Part shown: positions 49,304 to 64,000 of the stretch, in pieces | Layout of the letters: every line of letters starts with the position of its first letter | How positions within the stretch are numbered: the stretch's first letter is position 1 | Source of the DNA: Tillus elongatus | Taxonomy: Eukaryota; Arthropoda; Insecta; Coleoptera; Cleridae | Assembly: GCA_964006375.1 (NCBI GenBank) | Contig: OZ023267.1 | Location: 29,599,869-29,663,868, forward strand | Direction: 5' to 3' | Length of the DNA: 64,000 nt | Notes under the pieces: generated by a model | What the model saw: only the letters and a program-made list of their open reading frames with translations | Databases searched by the model: none | What the model was told of the DNA's origin: nothing | Made by a program: the position numbers and the translations under genes

Positions 49304-49496
49304 CTGCAAAAGATTCATGAATAATATATTAATAAAGTGTTTACAAATTGACTACTTCCTTTTGCTTATTACAAATTGAAAATAAAAGGAAGCCATATTT
49401 GTTTGCAAGCGCCGGAATTATAGATTGACGTATAATATAAATAATTTACGTTAAATTGATGTTCAGTGAAAGTCTGAAACATCCCTTAAAACTTAC

Positions 49497-49600
49497 CATT
49501 GCAATAGAACTTATGTCCTCAGTTTAACTAAATTTTGGGAAGAACATTTCCGAAAAATTCACCTTTTCACACACATACAATCTCTTTCCCATGCACTAGA
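49497..49600 (-). other. Possible non-coding first exon
   Basis: GTAAGT at 49496-49491 makes a strong donor after ...TTGCAATG. Upstream on the minus strand is a short repeat of the AAGTTCTAGTTCTAAG type (49604-49640). The extent is a guess. Confidence 0.3.
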
Positions 49601-49763
49601 ACTAGAACTTAGAACTAGAACTTAGAACTTAGACTTAGAACGAGAACAGGAGAGGAAACAAAATCCATAGATACTATAACAGTTTACTTCCATTATCTAT
49701 GCTTAGTTCTTTATCTGCCATAAACGAAACTGTGAAATTGTTTCATCGTTCTCTATTGTTATT

Positions 49764-50054
49764 GGGTGAGTTCACCAGGCGCCAGTGCTGCCAGCAGCTG
49801 CAATATTATGTCCTAAAAATGTTGACATTTGTCCGAGTTGACTAGGCGCCAACAGCTCCTGACAGTTGTCTCATGGAATGCGTTCACCATCCCGGCAGCG
49901 GTTCCGCTGGAACTCAACAGCTGCCGATTTGTCAAAGCGGAATGACAGACAAACATTACATAACATTGCTTGAAGTCATCTGTAAGTGCATCATGTATCG
50001 ATAGTCAGCAGATGAGTGCTTAAACTCAGCTGTTGGCGCCTAGTGAACTCATCC
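49764..50054. mobile_element. MITE just upstream of the zinc-finger gene
   Basis: Inverted ends GGGTGAGTTCACCAGGCGCC and GGATGAGTTCACTAGGCGCC bound 291 bases with no coding frame. A second copy lies at 44125-44362. No clear target duplication. Confidence 0.75.
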
Positions 50055-50430
50055 TATGTTGCGACGTAAGTACAATGAGTCAATACTAACTCGTTCCGCC
50101 CTTCGGAGGAGGCGTAAAGCCGTAGGTCACATATACCATGAGATGTTGGACACGTTAAAGACCCCTGCCCTCCTTACACAAAGGCAGGGCTCGGAAAAAT
50201 TTCCAGGCTAGTGAGGTGAAACTGTTCCCTGGCGTCCGTGATAGTCGCAGAAATAGACCGACGTTTAAGAACACTCGTAATCTAATGACAGTTGTATAGT
50301 AGGTAGCTTGTCAGACTTTATACTGGCATCTGCTAGTTGTACTCAAATTTTCTCTATAACTTCTAATGCGTGTTTCGAGTAGGTGTGGCCGGTTGTTAGT
50401 AACAACATGGACATAGACACAAACACAAAA
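50055..50430. other. GC-richer segment, unassigned
   Basis: Bases 50090-50230 hold CCCTTCGGAGGAGGCGTAAAG, GACACGTTAAAGACCCC and AAGGCAGGGCTCGG, a text type I associate with dispersed SINE-like or 3'-end repeats of invertebrates. No pol III boxes were found. Confidence 0.35.
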
Positions 50431-50559
50431 GTAGACTTTTTAATGAATTTTCTTTAAATAAGGTCACTATAATGAGGAGATCCCGACTTTTGAATTAAAA
50501 AATGTCTTCAAATGAGAGCTAATTAGGCCTGCTAGAACACATATCCGGGGTCAGATTCA

Positions 50560-50646
<87 letters not shown>
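50431..50646 (-). repeat. Z-family 3' half with (TA)n array 6
   Basis: The array is at 50565-50646. Next to it, reversed, are TCTGACCCCGGATATG and CTCTCATTTGAAGACAT, matching the segment after the TA array in the copies at 62.1 and 63.3 kb. Confidence 0.7.
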
Positions 50647-50648
<2 letters not shown>

Positions 50649-51073
50649 TATTTTCCTCCATGGTGATTTTCCGCACTACCAGGTTACTACCAGGCGACAT
50701 TATTGTTTCTTTACCGCCGATAGTCAGGATGTTAGTGCCAAGATCAGGTTTAGCGCACTGACCCTGAATTATGTCCAAGCCAATTATAATCGGGTCTGAT
50801 ATGGCGACGACTATGGCTGTCGGCTTTGCCTTCCATGTCCCAATTTGCAGCTCGACGTCAGTTTCGCCAAATACCTGGATCCGATCACCACCGACTGCAT
50901 TTACTCTGTACACTCTGTCTGGCTCTCTTGCTCGCCATTTTGAAACCATGTTGCGGCGAATAATCGTCATAGGTGCGCCTGTGTCGGCGACCATCTGGGT
51001 CTTATTATCTTATTACATATCCGTCTACGATGAGAGCGCTGCCAGAATCGCTAACCTGAGAAATGGTTACCGG
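50647..51073 (-). pseudogene. Gypsy protease (retropepsin) part
   Basis: The minus strand reads VADTGAPMTIIRRNMVSKW, the Asp-Thr-Gly active site of a retropepsin, then AISDPIIIGLDIIQG with the flap-side Ile-Ile-Gly-Leu-Asp motif. It ends at TA array 6, where reverse transcriptase should follow, so the rest of pol is lost. It belongs to the same retrotransposon as the gag region next to it. Confidence 0.8.
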
Positions 51074-51702
51074 CCTTAGCTATACTTTCTCCCTTGCGCG
51101 TGATCTTAGAGCCCAACATTCGCCCCTTATATGTCCCACCTTGCCGCAGTTCCAGCAGCGCAAAGGATTTGCACGGTGAGCTCTTATTGGGTGTCCATGA
51201 GACGTCGGCCTTATTTGTTTTGCTATTTTCTCCAGTAGCTGCATGATCTTGGATGGATCTGTTTTATTTTCTTCTTGGACTTGGAGACTACAAATTTTCA
51301 CAAGACTTTCTGACGCTTGCTTTACCGCTTCGAACTCCAAGGAATGTGCCAAAGCATCATTCAAGTTTTTGTGTCTTGCCATCCTCATCGCCTGCTGCGT
51401 GTCGGTATCTCTGATACCGTCAATGAAGGTTTGCAGCGACAGCTGGTTTAAAAACTCTATCGGAGCTATGGGGTAGACTAATTGTGTCAGTCTGACAACG
51501 TCGGCGTCGAGATGTTGGAGACTTTCGCCCGATTTCTGACAACTATTTTTCAACTGCAATCGATACAGCTGCTGTAAATGCTGGTCGCAAAACCTCATCT
51601 CTAATTGATGTTTAATGCTGTTAAAACTTAACGGTTCTTCCCTGGGAATACCTTGAAGCACGTCGAGGGCATCTCCTCTGAGAAATACTATTAACGAGGT
51701 CG

Positions 51703-51737
<35 letters not shown>

Positions 51738-52553
51738 CCCAACCATTTGCTGTAGCAGCGGCTTCGAATTGGCGTAGATAAATACCCCATAGAACTGAGC
51801 CATCAAATGTGGGGATCCTAATTCTTACGACCGGGCTATCTTCGAGTCTGATGTTTCCCTTGGCTAGGGTATCACACCTCTTTTCTAGTGTTTGAATTTT
51901 CTGCTGAACTTCTTCTTGTATACTCGTCAGCTTGTCATGTACATCGTCGCTGATACCCCTTATTTGACATTCTACCTGTTGAAAGATGTCGTCTTTTACC
52001 TACTTCATACGTTCGTCCACACACGAAGTAATATTCTCAATTCTGCTGGCTTGTTCTTGCAGAATTTTTTTTCTTTGTTTCGTCATCTCTTTTTCTCATT
52101 TCTTCTTTGGATTCTTCGTCTATTTTTCTGGCCTCTTCATCTCTTTTTCTCATTTGCTCTTTAACTTCTTCGTCTTTTTTTCTTAGTTCCTCTCTTATCT
52201 CTTCGTCTCCTTTTCTCATTTCTTCTTTAGCTTCTTCGTCTCTTTTTCTAGTTTCTTCATCTCTCTTTCTGGCTTCTTCTTTAGCTTCTTCATCTCTTTT
52301 TCTCATTTTCTCTCTTGTTTCTTGATCTCTTTGTCTCATTTCTTCTTTGGCTACTTCGTCTCTTTTTCTGGCCTCTTCATCTCCTTTACTCATTTCTTCT
52401 TTGGCTTCTTCATCTCTTTTTCTGACCTCTTTATCTCATTTCTTCTTTGGCTTCTTCATCTCATTTTCTGGCTTCTTCTTTCATTTCTTTAATCAATTCC
52501 AATAGCTGGGCGTTCATTTTGGCTGTTGCGCTACGTGTCTTAGGCATAGACAT
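51074..52553 (-). pseudogene. Ty3/Gypsy-type gag with zinc knuckle
   Basis: Gag starts at ATG 52553 (MSMPKTRSATAKMNAQLLEL), runs into a long coiled coil of repeated EEMRKRDEEA-type units (52500-52037), then after frameshifts into a capsid-like region (51790-51080: FNSIKHQLEMRFCDQHLQQL, FIDGIRDTDTQQAMRMARH) and the CCHC zinc knuckle CWNCGKVGHIRGEC. A (CT)n run at 51706-51735 encodes an Arg-Glu repeat inside the frame. It is a transposon relic, not an infectious virus. Confidence 0.8.
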
Positions 52554-53106
52554 ACTTAAAGTTGGTTAACATTTTATTCTGTTTCAAAAACACACGCAGT
52601 TATGACTTACCGCTGACACTGATCTTCCAGAGATTCTAGAAATATTCACCTTGTTCAACGAATATTCTGGATAATATTTCCACTAGAAGCTTGAAAATAC
52701 CACTTCTGACACCAGTTGTTACGTTCTACGGGTTTCTGGATTTGTTGATTAACAAAACACAGCTTTCCAAAATACTAATTTATTATTTCCAACTATTTTC
52801 CAACACCAGGGTCAACTAAAATATTTCTCTTCTCTATTATTAAATGTCCATAGAACTATATTTCACTATCGCCTTCTATGATCGCTTCCTATACACCAAC
52901 ACTTACTGTTAACTCGCTTTATACTCTATGATCACGCTTACACCACACCGACTTAATGCTGAACTAACTTACTCTGCGCACCGCTCGTCTATTTATACTG
53001 TCTATAGAGATTCTAGACGTTCTACACTATTCTACACCTGTCACTCCTGGTCTATTCTAGAAATGTCATTTCAGAGTGTTCGCTGTTTCTATGAAAATTC
53101 GCTACA
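52554..53106 (-). mobile_element. Gypsy leader and probable 5' LTR
   Basis: On the minus strand ACGTAACA ends the LTR at 52717 and CTGGTGTCAGAAGTGG follows, the usual start of a Ty3/Gypsy leader. A TG...CA-bounded LTR of 390 bases at 53106-52717 is possible (TGTAGCGAAT...CGTAACA). However, bases 53085-53130 also match the Z-family 5' end, so the outer border is doubtful. No 3' LTR lies in the window. Confidence 0.45.
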
Positions 53107-53660
53107 ATAACGCACTTGCTGCGCCCATACTTTTTTATGTAGGTATAGGTCCCTATTTCCTCGTTGGCTGTTTTTACAGTTAAAGAGGATATATAAGTTA
53201 TATCTCCTTCTTCTCCACAATCACAGTTTATTGTTTCATTAATTCCTATATGCTATGAGCATAATTGTCCTTAGGCAGATAATGTTTGTTAGGTGTCTTC
53301 GGTTCGTGTATGGATGTTTATTAAACCAAGGTTCTGAGGGGAAACAATTTTGGATGGATGCATAACACCTATAACACTTTGTTTTTTCCCTCATGTTTCT
53401 TACTATTATGTATGTTTATTAAGTTGGAGGTGTTGATTTTAGTTTTCGAAGGAATATGCAGGTTTCTTCCAATATTAGCCAATTTGTCTGGTATTTTTTG
53501 TTTGTTTCCTTTTTCCAGGCCCGTAAAGGCAAAAATGGTATTTATATTTTTTTCAGTCCTCTTTTGTCTATTGTTTTAAGTGAGAGCACAACATTTAACA
53601 ACCACTTGAAAAAATTCACTAATGAGGAGACTGTTGAATTTTGAAAAAAAAAATTCTTCA
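53107..53660. repeat. Unassigned DNA with Z-family pieces
   Basis: ATAACGCACTTGCTGCG (53106-53122) and, reversed, CTCATTAGTGAATTTTTT (53620) belong to the Z family. I see no gene in between. Confidence 0.45.
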
Positions 53661-54850
53661 AATGACTACTACTTTTTTTGGATACAGGAGGGAGAATTGC
53701 ATCATGCAGACCTCATTCACAACACCGTAGTGCGTGGGATATCGAGGTACTGTGAGACTCATACTCACTAAAACTCCGCTCACTGGAGTGCCGAACCTTA
53801 GTCCATACCTCCGTCGGAAAGATTTCACACAATGACGTTTGGGTTTGAATGTTTCCATTCTCTTTTTGCAGCGGGGGCGTTAGCGGGTAAGTATAAGCTT
53901 TGGACGCTCATCCCTATGTGGAAGTTGCTCATCGTAATCGGTGGCAATACGGAGAAGAGCATTTGAGTGAGAAGCGGCTTTTGCGAACTGAGTTGTGGAT
54001 AGTTGAGTTATAAACTCAAGTATCGAAGGCATTTTTAGATCAGAGTGAATCTGACTGTTTCTAACAAACCATGGCGCTCCGGTAACCATTCTCAGAATGT
54101 TATTCTGGCTGATTTGAAGAGTCTTGATGTGTGTTGCGGCCGCGGTGGCCCATGCAGGTAATGCATAGGTCAAGGCTGGCCGGATTATGACTTTGTACAT
54201 GAGCAGTTTATTGTTCATGAATACTTTGGAATTTCTATTAAGAAGTGGGAACAGCTTCGAGATGAACATCGAAGCTTTTCGTCGGGCATGTTGAAGATGG
54301 GGGCGCCATGTTAAGCGTTTGTCGAGGAAAACCTCGAGGTATTTGGCGGAGTCTTGCCAGGTAATTAAACGGTTGTCTAATGATACGTGTTCGTGAGGTG
54401 TGTATCACCTCTTGGAAAATAGGACTGTTGAACATTTATCGAGGTTTATGGCTAGACAAGATTTCCTATACCAGCCTTGCAGCTCGTCTACGGCGGTCTG
54501 TAGACGTTCAGTTATTTTCCTCGGCCGAGTGGAGCTGCTGAGGATGGTAGTATCGTCTGCGTACAGTGCGTATGTCACGCTTAGGGGCGGTGTCGGAATG
54601 TCTGCGACAAATATATTGTACATTGTACAGCAGAGGGGAGATAGCAGAACCCTGCGGAAGACCAGCTGTGGCTGAATACGTTCTAGATCTGGTTCCCAGA
54701 TGTTTGAACTGGAACTTTCTCTGTTGCAGGTATGATCTGATTAGCAGAATCAGAGGGAAAGGATAATTGAATAAAGAAGTTTGTTTAGGAGGCCCGCATG
54801 CCAAACCTTGTCGAAGGCTTGAGCAATGTCGAGAAATATTGCACCAGTTG
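53661..54850 (-). mobile_element. Jockey-clade LINE H
   Basis: Minus-strand pieces: TAGLPQGSAISPLLYNVQY (54804-54508), catalytic ALYADDTTILSSSTRP (54623-54405), and MFISKLFPLLNRNSKVFMNN, RPALTYALPAWATAAATHIK, RMVTGAPWFVRNSQIHSDLK (54269-53880), typical of Jockey-clade C termini. Frameshifts at about 54600 and 54260 break it. Upstream it ends at the palindrome at 54796-54916. Confidence 0.85.
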
Positions 54851-54916
54851 ACTTGTTTTTATTCAACTGGTGCAATATTTCTCGACATTGCTCAAGCCTT
54901 TGACAGGGTTTGGCAT
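54796..54916. repeat. Near-perfect palindrome in LINE H
   Basis: Arms 54796-54850 and 54861-54916 match with about two mismatches around a 10-base loop. The right arm reads on the plus strand as FLDIAQAFDRVWH, the same RT motif that the left arm encodes on the minus strand. Confidence 0.9.
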
Positions 54917-55365
54917 GACTACTACCTGATCGTCTCTTGTGCTCTTATACTTTATACAGCTGACTGTTGTTTTGAGATGAGAAGACAGTGGCGATGAGTG
55001 GCGACCTCTCTCAACCACTATAGGAAGTAAATAACAAAAATTCCTTTAGTAGCCGATTTAGGTAAAATGTGGTACCTTCCTTTTGTAAATGGCTTGAATG
55101 CGTTCATTAGCCGGGAAGATAGGACCAGTTTTTTCCGGGCAAACTTTTGGTTTTCATCCGGAAAATTCTTGTATCACTGAATATAACAAAGCTATAGCAA
55201 CCAAATTTAATACGCACGTTTCTATTATCCAACTTATGAGTACTATATATACCAAAATTCAGCTCTGTGAGTTAAAAGAAAACAATTAAGGCTTTTAATG
55301 ACAAACATTTGGATGTCACTTGAGGTCAAAGGAGGGCACAAGATCAACATATATTGTTTGTGGTA
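54917..55365. other. Unassigned DNA
   Basis: No gene or repeat recognised beyond the palindrome. Confidence 0.45.
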
Positions 55366-56180
55366 AACAAAACGAAAGAGATTACAGGTGGTTCGAATGC
55401 TACACGAAGGGAGCATGTAGAAAGAGATACGGTCAGGACAGGACGCGATAACTGCACTCTATAGTAAAGATCAGCGCGCACGGCTTGACATTTTTCTACT
55501 ACTTCTTGGGGGTGCCCGTATTCCTCCCTGCTAGCGGACGGGCACCACTAAGAAGAAGTAATAGAAAAATGTCACGCTACGCGCGCTGATATTTACCAAC
55601 GAACTTATTTCTTGCTTTATTACTGTTGTTAATTGATTGTGATTCATGTTAGTTATTAATGACTGTGTTTTGTGTTATATAAGTAGTATGTTATTGCAAC
55701 AAAACCAGCCTCACTCGCGCAACAGGTGGCGTTTCATTTTCACCTGCTTTCTACTGAGTGCAGTTATCGCGTCCTGACCTGACGCGAGTTACAGCACCCG
55801 GTATAATGCTGTATTGATATCACGCACTAATGTAGTGATAGGATGTAAAGCTGTCATTCGCCACGGATATGTGAAAACCGCTGATTAATTAGATTTAGTA
55901 TAGTTATTGGTTTAAGGGGTTTTATTTCATAATGTTATCTAAGCATAATGTAGTTTATAAATACATGTAATGTGAAGTAGAATAGCAGAATATATTACGA
56001 GAGTTTGAACATTAAACATCGTGTATTTTTCATTTGTTTTGAATTATAATTAACCTTGTAATTTTCAAAATAAAGTTTGTTTTGTTTTAAGGTGCCAAAG
56101 GGGCCTTATCCAAGCTCGGGCATCTTTTTCTACACGCTCCCTTCGTGTAGTATTCCAGGCACCTCTAATCTCTTTTGTTA
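55366..56180. mobile_element. Nested inverted-repeat element (three levels)
   Basis: Outer arms 55370-55425 and 56123-56180 share CTACACGAAGGGAGC. Middle arms 55426-55459 and 55756-55788 share GGACGCGATAACTGCACTC. Inner arms 55467-55519 and 55538-55594 share TGACATTTTTCTA and GGTGCCCGT around an 18-base loop. No transposase. It may be MITEs inserted in MITEs. Confidence 0.75.
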
Positions 56181-56350
56181 CAATATTACAACCAACAACG
56201 GTTTAACTTGTTTTGGCGCAAAAGACCAAGAAATCAAAAAAAATTAACTTTCAAAATTCTATAGTTTTGCTTCTGAAATTGTCAAAGTGATAATTTCAAA
56301 CGTCACCATTGGCGATTTTTAAACAAAGATTCTTGAAGTGATGGAGTAGT

Positions 56351-60025
<3,675 letters not shown>

Positions 60026-60225
60026 NNNNNNNNNNNNNNNNNNNNNNNNNNNNNNNNNNNNNNNNNNNNNNNNNNNNNNNNNNNNNNNNNNNNNNNNNNN
60101 NNNNNNNNNNNNNNNNNNNNNNNNNNNNNNNNNNNNNNNNNNNNNNNNNNNNNNNNNNNNNNNNNNNNNNNNNNNNNNNNNNNNNNNNNNNNNNNNNNNN
60201 NNNNNNNNNNNNNNNNNNNNNNNNN
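60026..60225. other. Assembly gap, 200 N
   Basis: Exactly 200 unknown bases, flanked on both sides by the same Z-family start motif (CATAACGCACCTGCTGCGTC). Confidence 1.
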
Positions 60226-61607
60226 TCACTACCATAACGCACCTGCTGCGTCCAGCTTTTTTTTAATTTTTTTTCTATTTAATAGTTCGTTTGGCATGCA
60301 ATAAGTTTTAAAATGAATATAGTAAATGTTTTTTGACTTTTTGAAAAAAGCTTTCCATTTCACACGAATAGCGGAAAGCAAATATCGGCCATCATTTCTG
60401 CGCATAATCAATACTAGTTGCCTAGGTAGACTCGGTTAATCCTTTGCCCTTTGGAAAACCGTTTACAAATAATTTTATCAAAATTAAATTATAATTTCTT
60501 GTATCAGATTGTAAAATGTGACAAATGGTTCCGTTGAAAACTGAATGTGGTGTTATCTTGTGATATGAGGCCGACACTGTAAGTATCACAAATCTTTAGA
60601 ATCCACAAATCACGCGTAAGGCAAAAAAAGTAAAAGTAAGTTTAAATTTTCGCAAGTGATTTAGAGATCCAAATAAACTTTTGTGTTCTGTCGTATAAAT
60701 AATTGATTATTAAGAACATTAGAATGGGCGATACGGTCTTCCGGACCAATTTATCAATTTAGTTTGCGCTTAGGTCACTTACGCTTATACTTATATATAT
60801 AGGTACATTCAAAAGACTAATATCTTTTCGTGGGTTTTCGTATATTACAGTGACTGCATTGTGAATGGGAGAATTTTAGATTTAGAATTGCATTTCCTTA
60901 TAGATCAGTGTGTTTGGTTCATGTAGGTGGTGGTATATGATGACGTTCCAACAGAAAATCAATATTGCTCTCGTCTCGACGCTCGGCGTCGCGGTAGGTT
61001 CACTTATACAAGTGCATTTGCCGCCGGCCGTCCGTGTAATCTTTGACGTTTTACAGTGAATATCGTGCAAAACTGTTCAGGTAGGCTAGTTTATTAAATT
61101 GGATTTAATTTAGGTAGTTATTATATAATGTTACTTATATTGGTTAATTAATTTTATGTGGGTAATACAAATATCTCTGGTACAAGTTGTCTCTAAGCAG
61201 GTGCTATTGGAACTTTCGGCATAAAAATCAATGAAACGTCTTCAAAGACAGTTGAGGAAGATAATGTACCCAATCAGAATTATATTTAAAGGCAATTTTT
61301 CCAATTTTCTTACTCTGAAACAAGCGAATAGAAATATATTATGAAGTCATATTTTAATACGTACAGTTATAATTATTTTTTAATTTATTGTAGTGATTAT
61401 TTCTAGGTATGTACTTTTTAATGGCTTTATTTTTCCACATATTAATCAAAGAAATATTATATAAAGCAGATAATTATTATTATGAAACCAAACAATTTTC
61501 TTTTCCTACGAATCTGCGATTGTACAGCGTGGAATAAATTCAGTATTTGAATTATTGTAGTTATATAAAAATCCCGAAACACGTCAATTTTAGATTTAAA
61601 AAAACTC
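60226..61607. other. Unassigned, mostly unique DNA with one GC-rich island
   Basis: Begins with a Z-family start motif (60226-60256). Then no recognised gene. 60940-61075 is CpG-rich (GTCTCGACGCTCGGCGTCGC) and ends CTGTTCAG followed by GTAGGC, a possible plus-strand splice donor. Confidence 0.4.
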
Positions 61608-61969
61608 GGGACGCAGCAAGTGCGTTATGGTAGTGAATTTTTATTAAATGCTTCAAATGTAAAAAACTCAATTTTCTATAAACTTAGAGAGTTTAATTTT
61701 AATACGTAGTAAGGTCTTTCCTAAGGCAAGATATCCACAAAATTTCATCAAAATAACTTTGTAATTTTCGGAGAAAAACATTTTTTTCGAAAGAAAATTT
61801 AAAATTGGAATAACTCCAAAAAAAATTTTTTCGAAAGAAAACTCAAAATTTTCCCGGAAAACCCCGTCCGATTTTTCTGGCTAACTAACTCATCCAAGCC
61901 ATTTATAAAAGAAAGGCACTTGCCAAGTTTCATCAAAATCGGTTAAGTATTTTTTGAGTTATCAGACGG

Positions 61970-62059
<90 letters not shown>

Positions 62060-62195
62060 ATATAAAAATTGAAACTGACTCCGGATATGGCTTCTAGGGG
62101 TCCTAGTTCGCACTCATTTGAAAGAATTTTTGCAAAGTCTCACCATCGATACCTCTCCATTAGTGAATTTTTTAAAATAAAAATTCACTAATTAT
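61608..62195 (+). repeat. Z-family repeat, full copy, with (TA)n array 11
   Basis: Order: GACGCAGCAAGTGCGTTATG, AACTCAATTTTCTATAAACT, TTTTCCCGGAAAACCCCGTC, ATCAAAATCGGTTAAGTATT, TA array at 61974-62056, ATTGAAACTGACTCCGGATA, CCATCGATACCTCTCCATTA, end TTCACTAA. No coding frame. Confidence 0.8.
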
Positions 62196-62639
62196 GCATA
62201 TTGTGCTTTCTCAATATTCTGTGTATTGCCCAGATGATAAACTCAAATCTTGAGACCTACTTCTTAACGAACTTTGTAGACATGCTTCAAAATATGCAAG
62301 AACTATAATTTCATTCATTTCATTGTCTTCAATTTTGAAACGTTTAACAACGCGTCGTGTCAGTATTGTTCAATAACTTGACGACTTACTTTTAATTCTG
62401 CTGAATTTTGTTCTATTCATTGGAGCCAAATAAAGGAATCTGTTGTTAAATGTTCGAACTGTTGTCTCAACTATTCTGTTACATTCATCATATATTGAAA
62501 ACAAATTGAAAACATCATCTGCAGAATAACAAACTAGCATGTACAACACTGCCACTGCCTATCCTCTCATGTGATCCTGATACTAGAAACGTGAAAATCG
62601 TCTCGTCGTTTCTACGATTTCTGTGGTAAAAACATCATG
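62196..62639. other. Unassigned DNA between Z copies
   Basis: A minus frame at 62555-62370 contains no recognised motif. Confidence 0.45.
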
Positions 62640-63470
<831 letters not shown>

Positions 63471-63700
63471 GTAATCTAAAAACTTCACCCTTACATTCAC
63501 CCTTCTAGTGACAGCTGCAACCCCCAAATTTTTAAACAAGAAGTTGGGGTGTGTGACACTTTATATCAAAGATCTTTTCATTCTCTATTTTAAAAAAGCT
63601 ACGGTTTTTAAATTTATTGGAAACATTAACGGTCGAAAAAAAGAAGAAAAAAATAATAACTGATCGCGTTTTATTCTTGATAATGAGAAAAAATAAAAAA
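63471..63700. other. Unassigned DNA
   Basis: No gene recognised. Confidence 0.4.
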
Positions 63701-64000
63701 CACAAAAATTAGTGTACGAGGTGTTCAAAATGCACGCATTGAACGTTTGGCCAGCATCCTAATCGTAAATAAAATCTCTTCTGGCGTTATTCAACATCTG
63801 AGGCGTGACCGACTTTACTCCACGTGGTGTCATAAATTTTCATAATCAACATGTTAGGGTACAAGAAAATCCACAAGGTGTCGGCCCACGAAACTGTTTA
63901 GCAGGTATTTAGTCTTTGTGTTTGGGCCATATTTTTTCCAGGACGAGGTAATGACGAAAAGATCCTACAGTTTTTATAAACTGGGCATTCTGATATCTGA
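63701..64000 (+). pseudogene. Tc1/mariner-like transposase fragment
   Basis: Plus-strand pieces ENPQGVGPRN, CLGHIFSRTR and HVRVQ resemble the central part (WxxENPHxxxxxN ... GPYFxxxR) of one group of Tc1/mariner-like transposases. Heavily decayed and cut by the window edge. Confidence 0.35.

Overview
The window is AT-rich eukaryotic nuclear DNA from an arthropod, most likely an insect. The evidence is a spliced gene with canonical GT-AG introns, several LINE clades, Ty3/Gypsy, piggyBac, Tc1/mariner and hAT-like transposons, many MITEs, and twelve long (TA)n arrays. I see no bacterial-type operons, CRISPR arrays or ribosomal RNA genes. The species cannot be named from the sequence. There is a 200-base assembly gap at 60026-60225.

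One host gene can be built with confidence. It lies on the minus strand, from about 49.5 kb down to 3.9 kb. It has eight coding exons (49253-49242, 43726-43622, 43408-43267, 30160-29976, 26925-26535, 21547-21429, 21280-19956, 4773-3912). Every splice phase agrees, and together they give a 1046-residue protein. Its order is a Tyr/Gly/Gln-rich start, a coiled coil, two matrin/U1-type C2H2 zinc fingers, a basic Lys/Arg/Ser region, a charged coiled coil, 23 tandem 7-residue repeats and a Pro-rich tail. It looks like a ZNF318-type nuclear RNA-linked zinc-finger protein. About 3.1 kb of coding sequence is spread over 45 kb, and the introns are mostly transposons.

Layout. 1-740: large palindromic repeat. 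740-3770: LINE A with an LTR-like insert. 3.9-4.77 kb: last exon. 4.77-19.95 kb: last intron, with LINE B, a piggyBac relic, a Tc1 relic, LINE A, TA arrays, a fold-back element, LINE C and a Tc1/mariner element nested inside LINE C. 19.96-21.55 kb: two exons. 21.6-26.44 kb: a transposon with inverted ends that fills an intron and itself carries LINE A and LINE D. 26.5-30.2 kb: two exons separated by a mariner relic that holds a MITE and LINE A. 30.2-43.3 kb: intron with LINE F, an RTE inside a TIR element, mariner and RNase H fragments, a hAT-like MITE, the longest TA array, and a tandem array of tRNA-like plus pogo-like units. 43.3-49.5 kb: 5' exons around a head-to-head pair of LINE D copies. 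49.7-64 kb: upstream DNA with MITEs, a Gypsy relic, a Jockey-type LINE, nested hairpins, a near-complete Tc1/mariner element with an Asp-41-Asp spacing, and a repeat family (here called Z) built around TA arrays.

Apart from the host gene, all coding remnants are transposon-derived and nearly all are broken. No new multigene system is evident. The most unusual structure is the three-unit array at 40.5-41.7 kb, which alternates RNA polymerase III tRNA-like promoters with the start of a CENP-B/Tigger-like DNA-binding domain.
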